Positions 35,064 to 42,708 of a DNA stretch of 48,380 nt are shown in pieces. The notes beneath the pieces were generated by a model. The model made no database searches and was not told the origin of the DNA. It was given only the letters and a program-made list of their open reading frames with translations. Where the stretch lies: contig NZ_JAUNTJ010000022.1 of NCBI RefSeq assembly GCF_030538755.1, positions 1 to 48,380 on the forward strand, read 5' to 3'. The position numbers were made by a program, and so were the translations under genes. Numbering within the stretch: the first letter of the stretch is position 1; the number at the start of each line of letters is the position of its first letter. Origin of the DNA: Paracoccus sp. (in: a-proteobacteria). GTDB lineage: Bacteria > Pseudomonadota > Alphaproteobacteria > Rhodobacterales > Rhodobacteraceae.

Positions 35064-35543
35064 TCAGCCCTCCTGCTCGTCGAGGCGATTCAAACGCGAC
35101 AGCACAAGCACCAGCGCCATCAGCGCCGCTCCGATGGGGATTGCCAGATAGGGAAGCGACATCTTGATCGGCAACCCGGTCGAACTCTGCCGTGCCCCGA
35201 TCCCGGCCAGCGTCCAACCATACCAGGCAATCAGGCCGCAAACCGTCAGTGAAATCGCATCGCGCAGCCATGAAATCGCAATCTTGGCCTTTTCGGGCAG
35301 CATCTCGACGAAGGTATCAATCAAAATATGCTCGTTCTTCTCCATCAGGATCGCCGAGCCCAGCATGGTGATCGCAACAAGAAGATAGCGGCCCAGTTCC
35401 TCGGCCCACATGGTAGGCGCGCCCAACACGAAGCGCGCAATCACCTGAAGGCCGATGACCAGGAGCATCGCAACAAGAAGCAGATTGGCCGTCAGCCCAA
35501 GGAAAGAAATCAGACCGCGGGTCGTCCTTTGCATGATATGCAT
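35064..35543 (-). CDS. dctQ: TRAP transporter small permease
   Basis: A 159-residue DctQ-type subunit with four predicted membrane segments, starting LISFLGLTANLLLVAMLLV and including the family region APTMWAEELGRYLLVAITML. It partners DctM in the inner membrane. ATG 35543 lies eight bases after AAGGA. It is 40 bp after dctP and directly before dctM, the usual order. Confidence 0.92.
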   Translation of the reverse strand: MHIMQRTTRGLISFLGLTANLLLVAMLLVIGLQVIARFVLGAPTMWAEELGRYLLVAITMLGSAILMEKNEHILIDTFVEMLPEKAKIAISWLRDAISLTVCGLIAWYGWTLAGIGARQSSTGLPIKMSLPYLAIPIGAALMALVLVLSRLNRLDEQEG

Positions 35544-35583
35544 CGCCGTATTCCTTTATTAGCTCGCCCTTGCAGGAAGCTTG

Positions 35584-36573
35584 CTATTGAACGGCCTGTA
35601 TTTTCTCGACCCACGGCTTCAGGTCGGGAAACTGATCGACAACTGCGGCTGCCTTTTCACGGAAAGGTGCAAGATCGGGCTCGATGACCGTCACGCCGTA
35701 GGATTCCAACTGCTCCCGATCAGCCATATCTTGCACGCGCTCCTGCTCGGAGCCCCAGGCCAGAGCCGCGCGACCTTCTTCGAGGATGATCCGCTGCTCT
35801 TCCTCGCTGAGGCTGGAGAAGCGCGCATCGTCGAAGATCAGCGTATAGGCGCCATAGACATGATCCGTCATGATTACATAATCTGCCGCTTCATAATATT
35901 TCGAGCGCAGATGTGCCGAAAGCGGATTCTCCACCGCATCAATGATGCCTGACTGCAGCCCGCTATAGACTTCGTTCGAGGACATCGGCGTCGGGCTGGC
36001 GCCAAGCGTACTCCATGTAGCGGCAAAGATATCGATGTTCGGCACTCGGATCTTCAGACCGGCCAGATCTTCGACGCTGTTGATCTCTCGTTTGGATGCC
36101 ATCTCGCGAGGGCCACGCATGCCGGCGCCGATCAGGCGAAAACCGGTGCGGTCGGTGATTTCGGCATAAAGCTCCTCACCAACCTGGCCGCCAAATACGG
36201 CATCGAAATGCGCCGGATCACGGAACAGATAGGGATAGCTTTCGATGGCCGCGATCTCGTCATAGGTATTGAGCGAGGCGATCACCGTCATCACAATGTC
36301 ATTGGTGCCGATGGTCATGGCCTCCAGCGTCTCGCGCGGGCTCCCGGTCGAGCCTGACAGTGACAGTTGAACCTCGATCTCACCGCCTGATGCCTCGGCC
36401 ACGCCATCGGCAAAACGCTGCGCTGCCTGCCCCCAGACGGTCTGCGGCGTTTCAACTGAAGCCAATTTCAGGGTCGTCTTGGCAAATGCCGGTCCTACGC
36501 TTGCGCCCATGACCAGAGCTATGGCTGTGGCTGTGGCTTTGGCTCTGGCTGTGGCAGTGCGTAAAAATTTCAT
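35584..36573 (-). CDS. dctP: TRAP transporter substrate-binding protein
   Basis: A 329-residue periplasmic DctP-family protein. ATG 36573 is chosen over the adjacent GTG because AGGA lies five bases upstream. The signal peptide carries an alternating Ala repeat (ATARAKATATAIA) and ends GPAFAK. The mature part begins TTLKLASVETPQTVWGQAA. GLKIRVPN, with the Arg that usually binds the substrate carboxylate, and YSGLQSGIIDAVENPLS are typical. It binds an organic acid and hands it to DctQM. It is the first gene of the operon, divergent from the GntR gene. The substrate is not predictable. Confidence 0.93.
   Translation of the reverse strand: MKFLRTATARAKATATAIALVMGASVGPAFAKTTLKLASVETPQTVWGQAAQRFADGVAEASGGEIEVQLSLSGSTGSPRETLEAMTIGTNDIVMTVIASLNTYDEIAAIESYPYLFRDPAHFDAVFGGQVGEELYAEITDRTGFRLIGAGMRGPREMASKREINSVEDLAGLKIRVPNIDIFAATWSTLGASPTPMSSNEVYSGLQSGIIDAVENPLSAHLRSKYYEAADYVIMTDHVYGAYTLIFDDARFSSLSEEEQRIILEEGRAALAWGSEQERVQDMADREQLESYGVTVIEPDLAPFREKAAAVVDQFPDLKPWVEKIQAVQ
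36517..36558 (-). repeat. Hexanucleotide repeat in the dctP signal-peptide region
   Basis: Seven 6-bp units of GGCTnT type on the plus strand (AGCTAT, GGCTGT twice, GGCTTT, GGCTCT, GGCTGT, GGCAGT) encode alternating Ala and Thr/Arg/Lys/Ile. Changes in unit number would stay in frame. Confidence 0.8.
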
Positions 36574-36589
36574 CACATTCCTACCACGA

Positions 36590-36610
36590 AGCTGATTACC
36601 CCTATCAGCT
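36590..36610. promoter_or_regulatory. Inverted repeat, candidate operator of the GntR regulator
   Basis: AGCTGAT-TACCCCT-ATCAGCT is a perfect 7-bp inverted repeat lying just downstream of the predicted dctP start of transcription, where a bound repressor would block the dct operon. Confidence 0.55.
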
Positions 36611-36618
36611 GTCTACCT

Positions 36619-36645
36619 ATTATACCAAATGAAAGGTGGAATCAA
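36619..36645 (-). promoter_or_regulatory. Predicted dctP promoter
   Basis: On the minus strand TATAAT (36619–36624) matches the -10 consensus exactly. TTGATT (36640–36645) is a fair -35 at a short 15-bp spacing. Transcription would begin near 36612, about 40 bp before the dctP start. Confidence 0.6.
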
Positions 36646-36688
36646 TGACAGGGCACTGCTAACCTTCCGGACACAAAAGGAGGCCCTG

Positions 36689-37396
36689 ATGCTGAACGCC
36701 GAACCGGTCCGTAAAAAGCGGCTCTACGAAGATGTCGTGGAGCAGATCCAGGCAGCGATTGTCGACGGCAGCCTCAAACCCGGCGACTTCCTTCCTGCTG
36801 AGCGGGATCTTTGCGAGCGGTTCGAGGTGAGCCGTACCGCCATTCGGGAGGCGCTGTTTGCGTTGCAGACCAGCGGGTTGATCGAGTTGGTAAACGGTCG
36901 CCGCGCGCGCGTGGTCGAGCCGACCGCCGAACGGTTGATCGAAGAACTGAGCGGACCAGCACGCTTTGTGCTGACACGACCAGAACGCTTGCGGCAATTG
37001 CAGGAAGCCAGAATGCTATTTGAGGGGTTTCTGGCACGGGTCGCTGCTCGCTCTGCAACGGCAGACCAGATCGCAGACATCGAAGCCGCGCTTGAGGCCA
37101 ACAAGAAATCCATCACGGATCCAGAAGAGTTTGTCCGAACCAACATCGACTTCCACCTTGCTATCGCAAGGGTCAGCGGCAATGTCTTCGTCGACTCTCT
37201 GCACAACGCCGTGCAAGCATGGCTGGCAGAGCACCGCCGCGTTGCCATTCAGCAGCCGGGCGCAGCCGAACGGGCCTATCGCCGCCATGTCGAGATATTC
37301 GACGCAATCAAGGTCGGAAACACAGACCAAGCAGAGACCGCTATGTCCACGCACCTTCAAGAATCTATTGATGCTTATTGGGCAGTAGTTGAGTAG
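36689..37396 (+). CDS. GntR/FCD-family transcriptional regulator
   Basis: A 235-residue FadR-type regulator. ATG 36689 follows GGAGG; a longer frame is possible but lacks a ribosome site. The winged HTH is seen in LYEDVVEQIQAAIVDGSL, LPAERDLCERFEVSRTAIRE and LQTSGLIELVNGRRARVV. The C-terminal FCD domain has the metal-binding pattern in NIDFHLAIARVSGN and a later His in RRHVEIFDAI. FCD regulators bind small carboxylates and usually repress. It is divergent from dctP with a palindrome between them, so it most likely controls the TRAP/hydro-lyase/aldolase operon in response to substrate. Confidence 0.9.
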   Translation: MLNAEPVRKKRLYEDVVEQIQAAIVDGSLKPGDFLPAERDLCERFEVSRTAIREALFALQTSGLIELVNGRRARVVEPTAERLIEELSGPARFVLTRPERLRQLQEARMLFEGFLARVAARSATADQIADIEAALEANKKSITDPEEFVRTNIDFHLAIARVSGNVFVDSLHNAVQAWLAEHRRVAIQQPGAAERAYRRHVEIFDAIKVGNTDQAETAMSTHLQESIDAYWAVVE

Positions 37397-37491
37397 CACT
37401 GCCGCAACTGAACGAAACCGCTGGCTCTACCAATTTCCACGGTATGATCCGTGCCATGCGAGCGATCCTTATTCACTGGCATCGACGGGAA

Positions 37492-37632
37492 CCGTATCCA
37501 GAAAATCCCATCCAGAACAAGACGATGATTCATGGGTTTGCGTCTGTTCGGTGCGCGGACGGCCAGGATGAAGCGTTCGTAAAACGTCCATTCTTCGTCC
37601 GGCATCAGGTCTCGTGCCAAGCTGGTCTCCAT
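37492..37632 (-). pseudogene. IS5-family transposase fragment (N-terminus)
   Basis: From ATG 37632 the minus strand reads ETSLARDLMPDEEWTFYERF, then ILAVRAPNRRKPMNHRLVLDGIFWIR, the start of the DUF4096-type domain of IS5-like transposases. After WIR, where the family continues with a TGAPWRDLP-type motif, the sequence diverges, so only about 47 codons remain. It is a dead remnant at the right side of the low-GC island. Confidence 0.75.
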
Positions 37633-37814
37633 CGCAGATACCAGCTTGAATCACGTTCAGCACGAAGGCGGCTGCCGATCCGACGGTTTCGGTCGCGGAT
37701 GTCGAGAAGCTGCATGCGCAGATCGTCCAGCTTGTGATCGTTGACCTGCCACTGAACATTCATCCAGCTGCGACCGGAGCCGGTAGCTGATTTACGCCTT
37801 TCGACGTGGGTTGA
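37633..37814. other. Unassigned sequence between IS fragment and LysR remnant
   Basis: A minus-strand frame reads QWQVNDHKLDDLRMQLLDIR and continues to a TGA near the IS fragment start. It could be the tail of another disrupted gene, but I cannot identify it. The spacer between the GntR stop (37396) and the IS fragment is also unassigned. Confidence 0.35.
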
Positions 37815-37867
37815 GCAATCGCCCGGCGCGCGGAACCCTCATCGCGTGCAGTGGGCCGGGCGATTGC
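37815..37867. repeat. 13-bp perfect inverted repeat at the island/LysR junction
   Basis: GCAATCGCCCGGC (37815–37827) and GCCGGGCGATTGC (37855–37867) are separated by 27 bp. They lie where recognisable LysR sequence begins, so they may be recombination debris, element ends or a site used in the rearrangement. Confidence 0.7.
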
Positions 37868-38393
37868 GGTGGTCAGGTGCAGGCCGGGATCGCATCCATC
37901 GAAACCGGGCTGGAGGGGTTGAACTGTTACCGCGACCATCCGGCGGGGCAGTTGCGCCTGAACGTGCCAAGCGATGCGGCGCGATTGGTGCTGTCGCCAG
38001 TGCTGTCGGATTACATGCTGCGTTATCCCGATGTGCGGGTAGAAATCGCCGTCAACGACCACATCACCGACATCGTGCAAGAGGGCTTTGACGCCGGGAT
38101 CCGCTATGGCGGCACGGTGCCCGGTGACATGATCGCCCTTCCGCTTGGGCCACCGCTGCGACTGGTCGGTGGTCGTTAATGACACCGCCCTGTCGCTTGA
38201 ACTGGCCGAAACCGGTGGCGGCATCTGCTATACGTTGCAGGACAGGGTGCAGGCGCAACTGGCCGACGGCCGGCTGGTCCGGGTTCTGGCGGACTGGTGC
38301 TCGATGGGACCGGGCTTTCACCTGTATTACCCCAGCCGCCGCCAGTTGCCCGAGGCCATGCGCGCCCTGTTGCGGATGATTCGGGCAAGATAA
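37868..38393 (+). pseudogene. Decapitated and internally deleted LysR-family regulator
   Basis: One frame encodes the first half of a LysR effector domain (YRDHPAGQLRLNVPSDAAR, then EGFDAGIRYGGTVPGDMIAL and PLGPPLRLV) and then stops at 38179. The C-terminal part continues in another frame (VVVNDTALSLELAETGGGIC, then GPGFHLYYPSRRQLPEAMRA). About 60–70 residues between the two are missing. The N-terminal winged-helix domain of roughly 85 residues is absent, replaced by the island edge. The gene cannot make a working regulator. It points toward the 3' end of the seven-gene operon and may once have controlled nearby genes. Confidence 0.87.
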
Positions 38394-38417
38394 CGGTGCA
38401 ACCCGGCGCGGCTGTGC

Positions 38418-38807
38418 CTATTCCAGCCCCCATTCAAACGCCTTTGCGCCCAGCATGGCGGGGGTGGTTTCGATCACGCGGCGGGACAGGAACTTGCCGT
38501 CCATGGCCTGAATGAAGGCTTGGAAATGCGGGGTTTCGCGGTGGGCCTCATAGGCGGCCTGATCGCGGTAAGCCTCGACCACATAAAGCCGGGTGGGATC
38601 GTCCTGGTCGGCGGCGACATACATCGACAGCACGCCCGGCTCGTCGCGGACAGAGTTGCGGATGTTATCCTCGCCCGCGGCCATGAAACCTGCCACATCC
38701 TCGGGGGCGACGGTGAATTCAAAGATGCGCAGGATCGGGATCATGGGTTCCTCGGCATGCAGGTTCAGGGACAGCAGCATCAGGGCGGCGGTCAGCAGGG
38801 CTTTCAT
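38418..38807 (-). CDS. Exported ABM-type (antibiotic biosynthesis monooxygenase fold) protein
   Basis: A 129-residue protein with a signal peptide (MKALLTAALMLLSLNLHAEE) and a ferredoxin-like ABM domain: LRIFEFTVAPEDVAGFMAAG, then EPGVLSMYVAADQDDPTRLY and EAYRDQAAYEAHRETPHFQA. The pattern matches putative quinol monooxygenases such as YgiN, but these are usually cytosolic; the signal peptide is unusual. It is the last gene of the seven-gene minus-strand operon, 47 bp after the amidohydrolase. Confidence 0.82.
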   Translation of the reverse strand: MKALLTAALMLLSLNLHAEEPMIPILRIFEFTVAPEDVAGFMAAGEDNIRNSVRDEPGVLSMYVAADQDDPTRLYVVEAYRDQAAYEAHRETPHFQAFIQAMDGKFLSRRVIETTPAMLGAKAFEWGLE

Positions 38808-38854
38808 CTTATGCTCCGGGCAGGTTGTGTTGTGGCGCGACGGATAGCGGCCGG

Positions 38855-39898
38855 TCAGGACAGGCGGTCATCACGCAGCCCCAGCAGGCGTTCGGCATTG
38901 CCATGCGCGATCAGGGCGCGGTCGTCATCGCTGACAGGCAGCCGGTTCAGAAAATCACGCACGCCGTTCATGCTTTGATACGGGTAATCGACCGAATACA
39001 GGATGCGGTCAGCGCCCATCACGTCAAGGATAAATCGGAAATGCGGTTCCGTCAGCATCCCCGAGGGGCTGACATAGACATGATCGCGATAGGTCTGAAC
39101 GATGCCACGCGACAGGCCGGATGCTGTGGGCGGGATCGAATCTTCCAGCCGTTGCAGGAAAAACGGCACCATTTCGCCCCAATGGCCGCTGATGACGCGC
39201 AGATCGGGCCAGCGGTCAAAGGCGCCCGACAAAAGCAGGCGCAGGGTCAGGATGCCGGCCTCGTTATGCCAGCCCCAGGCGAACATCGACAGCCGCGCGG
39301 TCAGTTCGCGGTCAAAGCCGCCGTAATAGGGCTGCTGCACCGCCTGCAAGGGCAGGCCGGGGTGGATATACAGCGGCAGTTTCAGCCGGTTCAGGGTTTC
39401 CAGCACGGGGGCATAGCGGGGCGCATCCAGAAAATCCGCGCCGGGGCGGCCGTTAATCAATGTGCCTTTCAGGCCCATTGCGGCGGCACGTTCCATTTCC
39501 TGCGACGCCGCCTTTGGGGCTTGCCACGGCAGAGTGGCGAAACCCGCGAACCGTGTCGGATGGGCGGTTACGGCTGCGGCGAGCCGGTCGTTGGCGGCGC
39601 GGCACAGGTCAATGGCCTGCGCCTCGGGCAAAAGCTGCGGAAAGCCGCCATAGGACAGCACCTGCATATCGACGCCCGCTGCATCCATATCCGCCAGCCG
39701 CGCGGCCCCCAGATCCAGGCACATCCGCGCCGAATCCGCCGCTGCCATGACATGCGGGCGCGGCGTGTCGGCCTGTTGCCCGTCGGTGACGCGCAGCCCC
39801 CAGTCGGGCAGATAGGGGGCCTCGGCCAGCGCAAAGGGTGCGCCTGCCTTGCCGATGGCGGGGTCGGTGATGTGTTCTTCGACGCAGATCAGTTTCAT
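38855..39898 (-). CDS. Amidohydrolase-2 family protein (resorcylate decarboxylase/ACMSD-like)
   Basis: A 347-residue TIM-barrel metalloenzyme. ATG 39898 gives the family N-terminus MKLICVEEHITD, where a Glu-x-His replaces the usual His-x-His, as in gamma-resorcylate and 5-carboxyvanillate decarboxylases. Other ligand regions are LYIHPGLPL, ISGHWGEMVPFFLQRLED and YSVDYPYQ with the catalytic Asp. Related enzymes decarboxylate aromatic acids without oxygen or hydrolyse lactones. The substrate is unknown. It sits in the middle of an operon of redox proteins. Confidence 0.85.
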   Translation of the reverse strand: MKLICVEEHITDPAIGKAGAPFALAEAPYLPDWGLRVTDGQQADTPRPHVMAAADSARMCLDLGAARLADMDAAGVDMQVLSYGGFPQLLPEAQAIDLCRAANDRLAAAVTAHPTRFAGFATLPWQAPKAASQEMERAAAMGLKGTLINGRPGADFLDAPRYAPVLETLNRLKLPLYIHPGLPLQAVQQPYYGGFDRELTARLSMFAWGWHNEAGILTLRLLLSGAFDRWPDLRVISGHWGEMVPFFLQRLEDSIPPTASGLSRGIVQTYRDHVYVSPSGMLTEPHFRFILDVMGADRILYSVDYPYQSMNGVRDFLNRLPVSDDDRALIAHGNAERLLGLRDDRLS

Positions 39899-39964
39899 TG
39901 GAACCTCTGGGTGAAAACGGGCGGGCAAAACGGGCGCGAGGTGAACCCCCGCGCCCGGATCAGA

Positions 39965-40657
39965 TCAGGCCAGCAGCGCGTCGCGCAGCGCCTCGCCCAG
40001 ATGGGCTGCGGATTGCGGGTTCTGGCCGGTTATCAGGCGACCCTGCACCTCGATATGATCCGACCAGTTCGGCGTGTCGATATGGCGCGCCCCGCGTGCA
40101 TTCAACGCATCAGCCAGCAGGAAGGGAACGACGTCGGTGGACTGGACCTCGGCTTCCTCGGCATTGGTGAAGGCGGCGACATCCTTGCCCGCGACCAGAT
40201 ATTCGCCATCCGCGCCACGCGCATTCACCAGCGCGGCAGGCCCGTGGCAGACGGCCGAGACGATCCCACCCGCCGCGTCGATGTCGCGGATGGCGTTCTG
40301 GATCGCGGCATTGTCGGGAAAGTCCCACATCGTGCCATGCCCGCCGGCAAAGAAGATTGCCGAATAGCGCGACGGGTCCACCTGATCCATCGGGATGGTG
40401 TGGCTGATCGCGTGGCGGAAATCGGCATCGGCCCAGTAATGCGCGATGACCGGATCGTTCATATCCTCAAGCCCGTCCAGCGGCGCGTCGCCCCCTTTGG
40501 GCGAGGCGAATTCAACCTTGATCCCGGCCTGATGCAGCTTTTCCAGCGGATGCGTGACCTCGGCCAGATTATAGCCGGTGGGAATGCCGGTCGCGCCCTT
40601 GACGTTATTGCTGCTGACAACGAACAGCACGGGTTTCAGATCGGATGCGTTTGTCAT
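39965..40657 (-). CDS. DJ-1/PfpI-family (Hsp31-like) protein
   Basis: A 230-residue class I glutamine amidotransferase-like protein. The nucleophile elbow is SAVCHGPAAL with Cys, preceded by AIFFAGGHGTMWDF, and the oxyanion side includes ASPKGGD. Length and motifs fit Hsp31-type glyoxalase III or chaperone-like proteins, which act on methylglyoxal or glycated targets. It overlaps nothing and lies 26 bp after the preceding operon gene. A protease function is unlikely. Confidence 0.88.
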   Translation of the reverse strand: MTNASDLKPVLFVVSSNNVKGATGIPTGYNLAEVTHPLEKLHQAGIKVEFASPKGGDAPLDGLEDMNDPVIAHYWADADFRHAISHTIPMDQVDPSRYSAIFFAGGHGTMWDFPDNAAIQNAIRDIDAAGGIVSAVCHGPAALVNARGADGEYLVAGKDVAAFTNAEEAEVQSTDVVPFLLADALNARGARHIDTPNWSDHIEVQGRLITGQNPQSAAHLGEALRDALLA

Positions 40658-40683
40658 GGTGTTGATCCTTTTGGTTCAGGTGC

Positions 40684-40974
40684 TTAGCTGGCGAACAGCA
40701 TTTCCCAATTGGTAAAGGGGCCGACGGGGATCACGTCAAAGGTGATAAGCCCGGCCTTGGCCAGCGGAAAGCCCGCAACGGCAGATTTGGCGGCGTCAAG
40801 GCTGTCTGCCTCGACCATGATAACGACGCCCAGCACGTCCTGCCGGAAATAGATGTCGCGGAAGGCGCCGTCCTTATAGCCTTGCCAGGCATAACGAACC
40901 TCGGCGTCCAGAAGCGGGCCGAATTCGTCCATTCCGGCCCCGTTGACGGGATTGCTGATGGCAACAAAACGCAT
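40684..40974 (-). CDS. Small dimeric alpha/beta-barrel protein (YciI/muconolactone isomerase-like)
   Basis: A 96-residue protein, MRFVAISNPVNGAG..., with VVIMVEADSLDAAKSAVAGF and KAGLITFDVIPVGPF, giving the beta-alpha-beta pattern of the ferredoxin-like YciI or muconolactone-isomerase folds. No catalytic signature is certain. AAAGGA precedes the start. It is within the seven-gene operon. The name is a fold guess, not a function. Confidence 0.7.
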   Translation of the reverse strand: MRFVAISNPVNGAGMDEFGPLLDAEVRYAWQGYKDGAFRDIYFRQDVLGVVIMVEADSLDAAKSAVAGFPLAKAGLITFDVIPVGPFTNWEMLFAS

Positions 40975-40995
40975 GATGCTTGTCCTTTGGATTGA

Positions 40996-41733
40996 TTAAA
41001 ATTCCTGCCGCGTGGGGCGGATGGTGATTTCGTTGATCGCCACATCGGCGGGTTGTTCGATGGCATAGGCGACGGCGCGGGCCACGCTGTCGGCCGAGAT
41101 TTCATTCGCCTGATAGAACGCCTGCATCGCCGCGCCTGCCGTGGCGTCCGAACTGCCGTGTTTCAGTTCCGACTCGATAGCACCGGGGTAAAGCGTGGTC
41201 ACGCGGATATTGTCGCCCGCGACTTCGGCCCGCAGCCCTTCGGACAGGGCCTTCACGGCGAATTTCGTGGCGCTGTAAACCGTGCCGACCCCGCCCGAGA
41301 CCTTTAGCCCCGCGACCGAGGACAGGTTGATGATATGGCCCGATTTCCGCGCCTGCATCCCCGGCAGAACGGCGGCGATGCCGTAAAGCACACCTTTCAC
41401 GTTCACGTCGATCATCCGGTCCCATTCATCGACCTTCAGTGCGGCCATCGGTGCCATCGGCATGATGCCCGCATTGTTGACCAGCACATCGACACGGCCA
41501 AAACGCTCGGTGGCCTTTGCGATCAGCGCCTCGACATCGGCGCGGTTGCCGACATCGGTGGCAACGGCCAGCGCATTGTCGCCCAGTTCGGCGACCAGAG
41601 CCTCCAGCCGGTCGGCGCGGCGTGCGGCCAGCACCAGTTTCGCGCCAAGCCCGGCCAGATGGCGGGCGGAGGCTTCGCCCAACCCGCTGGAGGCGCCGGT
41701 GATGACGACAACTTTATCGGTGATGTTGTTCAT
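40996..41733 (-). CDS. Short-chain dehydrogenase/reductase
   Basis: A 245-residue classical SDR. The cofactor motif TGASSGLGEASARHL is followed by NNAGIMP, the catalytic Ser is in INLSSVAG and the Tyr-x3-Lys is YSATKFAV. The Arg residues after the second strand (AARRADRLE) suggest NADPH. The closest look is that of the YdfG or serine 3-dehydrogenase type. Substrate unknown; it is flanked in the operon by DUF1330 and the YciI-like gene at 21-bp spacings. Confidence 0.92.
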   Translation of the reverse strand: MNNITDKVVVITGASSGLGEASARHLAGLGAKLVLAARRADRLEALVAELGDNALAVATDVGNRADVEALIAKATERFGRVDVLVNNAGIMPMAPMAALKVDEWDRMIDVNVKGVLYGIAAVLPGMQARKSGHIINLSSVAGLKVSGGVGTVYSATKFAVKALSEGLRAEVAGDNIRVTTLYPGAIESELKHGSSDATAGAAMQAFYQANEISADSVARAVAYAIEQPADVAINEITIRPTRQEF

Positions 41734-41754
41734 GGTGTTTTCCTTTCGGGGCGC

Positions 41755-42051
41755 TCAGCCCTCTAGCCCTTCGACGATATAGGCGCGGTTATGGGCGGCG
41801 TTCAGGCGGTGGCCCAGAATAGCACGATAAGCGGGCGAGCCATACCAGTCGCGCGCTTGCGCGAGGCTGTCGAAACGCAGCATGACGATCTGGCCGCGCG
41901 GGGCCTCGCCTTCGATGGCGTCCAGCGTGCCGCCGTGAACCAGCGGGGTGACGTCATAAGGTTCCAGCGTGGCCCCGGTGCCGGCCAGATAGGGCTGCAT
42001 CGCCTCGGGGTCGTGGATGTCGATTTCCAGAATGAAATAAGCCGGTTTCAT
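41755..42051 (-). CDS. DUF1330-family protein
   Basis: A 98-residue protein starting MKPAYFILEIDIHDPEAMQP, with LVHGGTLDAIEGEAPRGQIV and FDSLAQARDWYGSPAYRAIL, the conserved DUF1330 pattern of a dimeric ferredoxin-like fold. No enzymatic activity is established for the family. It lies between the flavodoxin-like gene (9 bp) and the SDR gene (21 bp) in the operon. Confidence 0.88.
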   Translation of the reverse strand: MKPAYFILEIDIHDPEAMQPYLAGTGATLEPYDVTPLVHGGTLDAIEGEAPRGQIVMLRFDSLAQARDWYGSPAYRAILGHRLNAAHNRAYIVEGLEG

Positions 42052-42060
42052 GGTGGCACC

Positions 42061-42606
42061 TCAGGCTTTCAGACGCAGCGCGGTGCGGGCCACCTGTTCG
42101 CCAAGGGCGGCGGCGGTGTCCAGATCGCATTGCGGCGGGGTCACGTCGGGGGCGGCGTCATTGGATTGCGCGGCGGCACCCAGCCAGACCGCGATGCGGT
42201 TCATCTCGTCCCCGCCACGACCGCCGGGCACATCCAGCCCCTGCCAGATCATGCCGTTCTGCATGGCGAACAGGGTCATGGTCATCAGGGTGTTCAGCTT
42301 GTCGCCGTGCATCGCGCCGGAATTAGTGAACCCGGCGGCCAGCTTACCTGCCCAGGCGCGGCTGACAAAGGCGGGGCGGGTCGAATCCTCCATGAACTGC
42401 TTGAACCGGGCCGAGACCGAGGCGTTATAGGTCGGCGAGCCAAAGATGATCGCGTCACTGGCGGCCAGATCGTCCCAGTTTGCCGGTCCGTCAGCCAGCG
42501 CCATCAGCCGGGGTAAGCCGCCCGCACGGGTCACGCCCTGCGCGACCTGTTCGGCCAGTTTCTTGGTATGGCCGAAGCCGCTGTCGTAAACGATGCTGAT
42601 TTGCAT
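42061..42606 (-). CDS. Flavodoxin-family reductase (WrbA/NQO-like)
   Basis: A 181-residue FMN-binding protein. ATG 42606 follows AAAGGACA at the right distance and opens the FMN phosphate loop IVYDSGFGHTKKLAEQVAQG. SDAIIFGSPTYNASVSARFK is the second FMN loop, and GAMHGDKLNTLMTMTLFAMQ and PGGRGGDEMNR complete the site. Members transfer two electrons to quinones or act as flavodoxins. It is the first gene of the seven-gene operon, divergent from the LysR gene, so it is the likely direct target of that regulator. Confidence 0.85.
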   Translation of the reverse strand: MQISIVYDSGFGHTKKLAEQVAQGVTRAGGLPRLMALADGPANWDDLAASDAIIFGSPTYNASVSARFKQFMEDSTRPAFVSRAWAGKLAAGFTNSGAMHGDKLNTLMTMTLFAMQNGMIWQGLDVPGGRGGDEMNRIAVWLGAAAQSNDAAPDVTPPQCDLDTAAALGEQVARTALRLKA

Positions 42607-42649
42607 GTTCTGTCCTTTCCTTGTCGGAGGAGAGATAGCACCGGGGATT

Positions 42650-42668
42650 GCATCGCATAAGACGATGC
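42650..42668. promoter_or_regulatory. Inverted repeat in the flavodoxin/LysR divergent promoter region
   Basis: GCATCG-CATAAGA-CGATGC, with a partial third copy (TTGCATCA) just downstream near 42673. Position between the divergent genes and the dyad form suit a LysR-type binding site. Confidence 0.55.
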
Positions 42669-42708
42669 GGGGTTGCATCATCCGTAACCTTGGGTTGATA
42701 ATGGCGGC

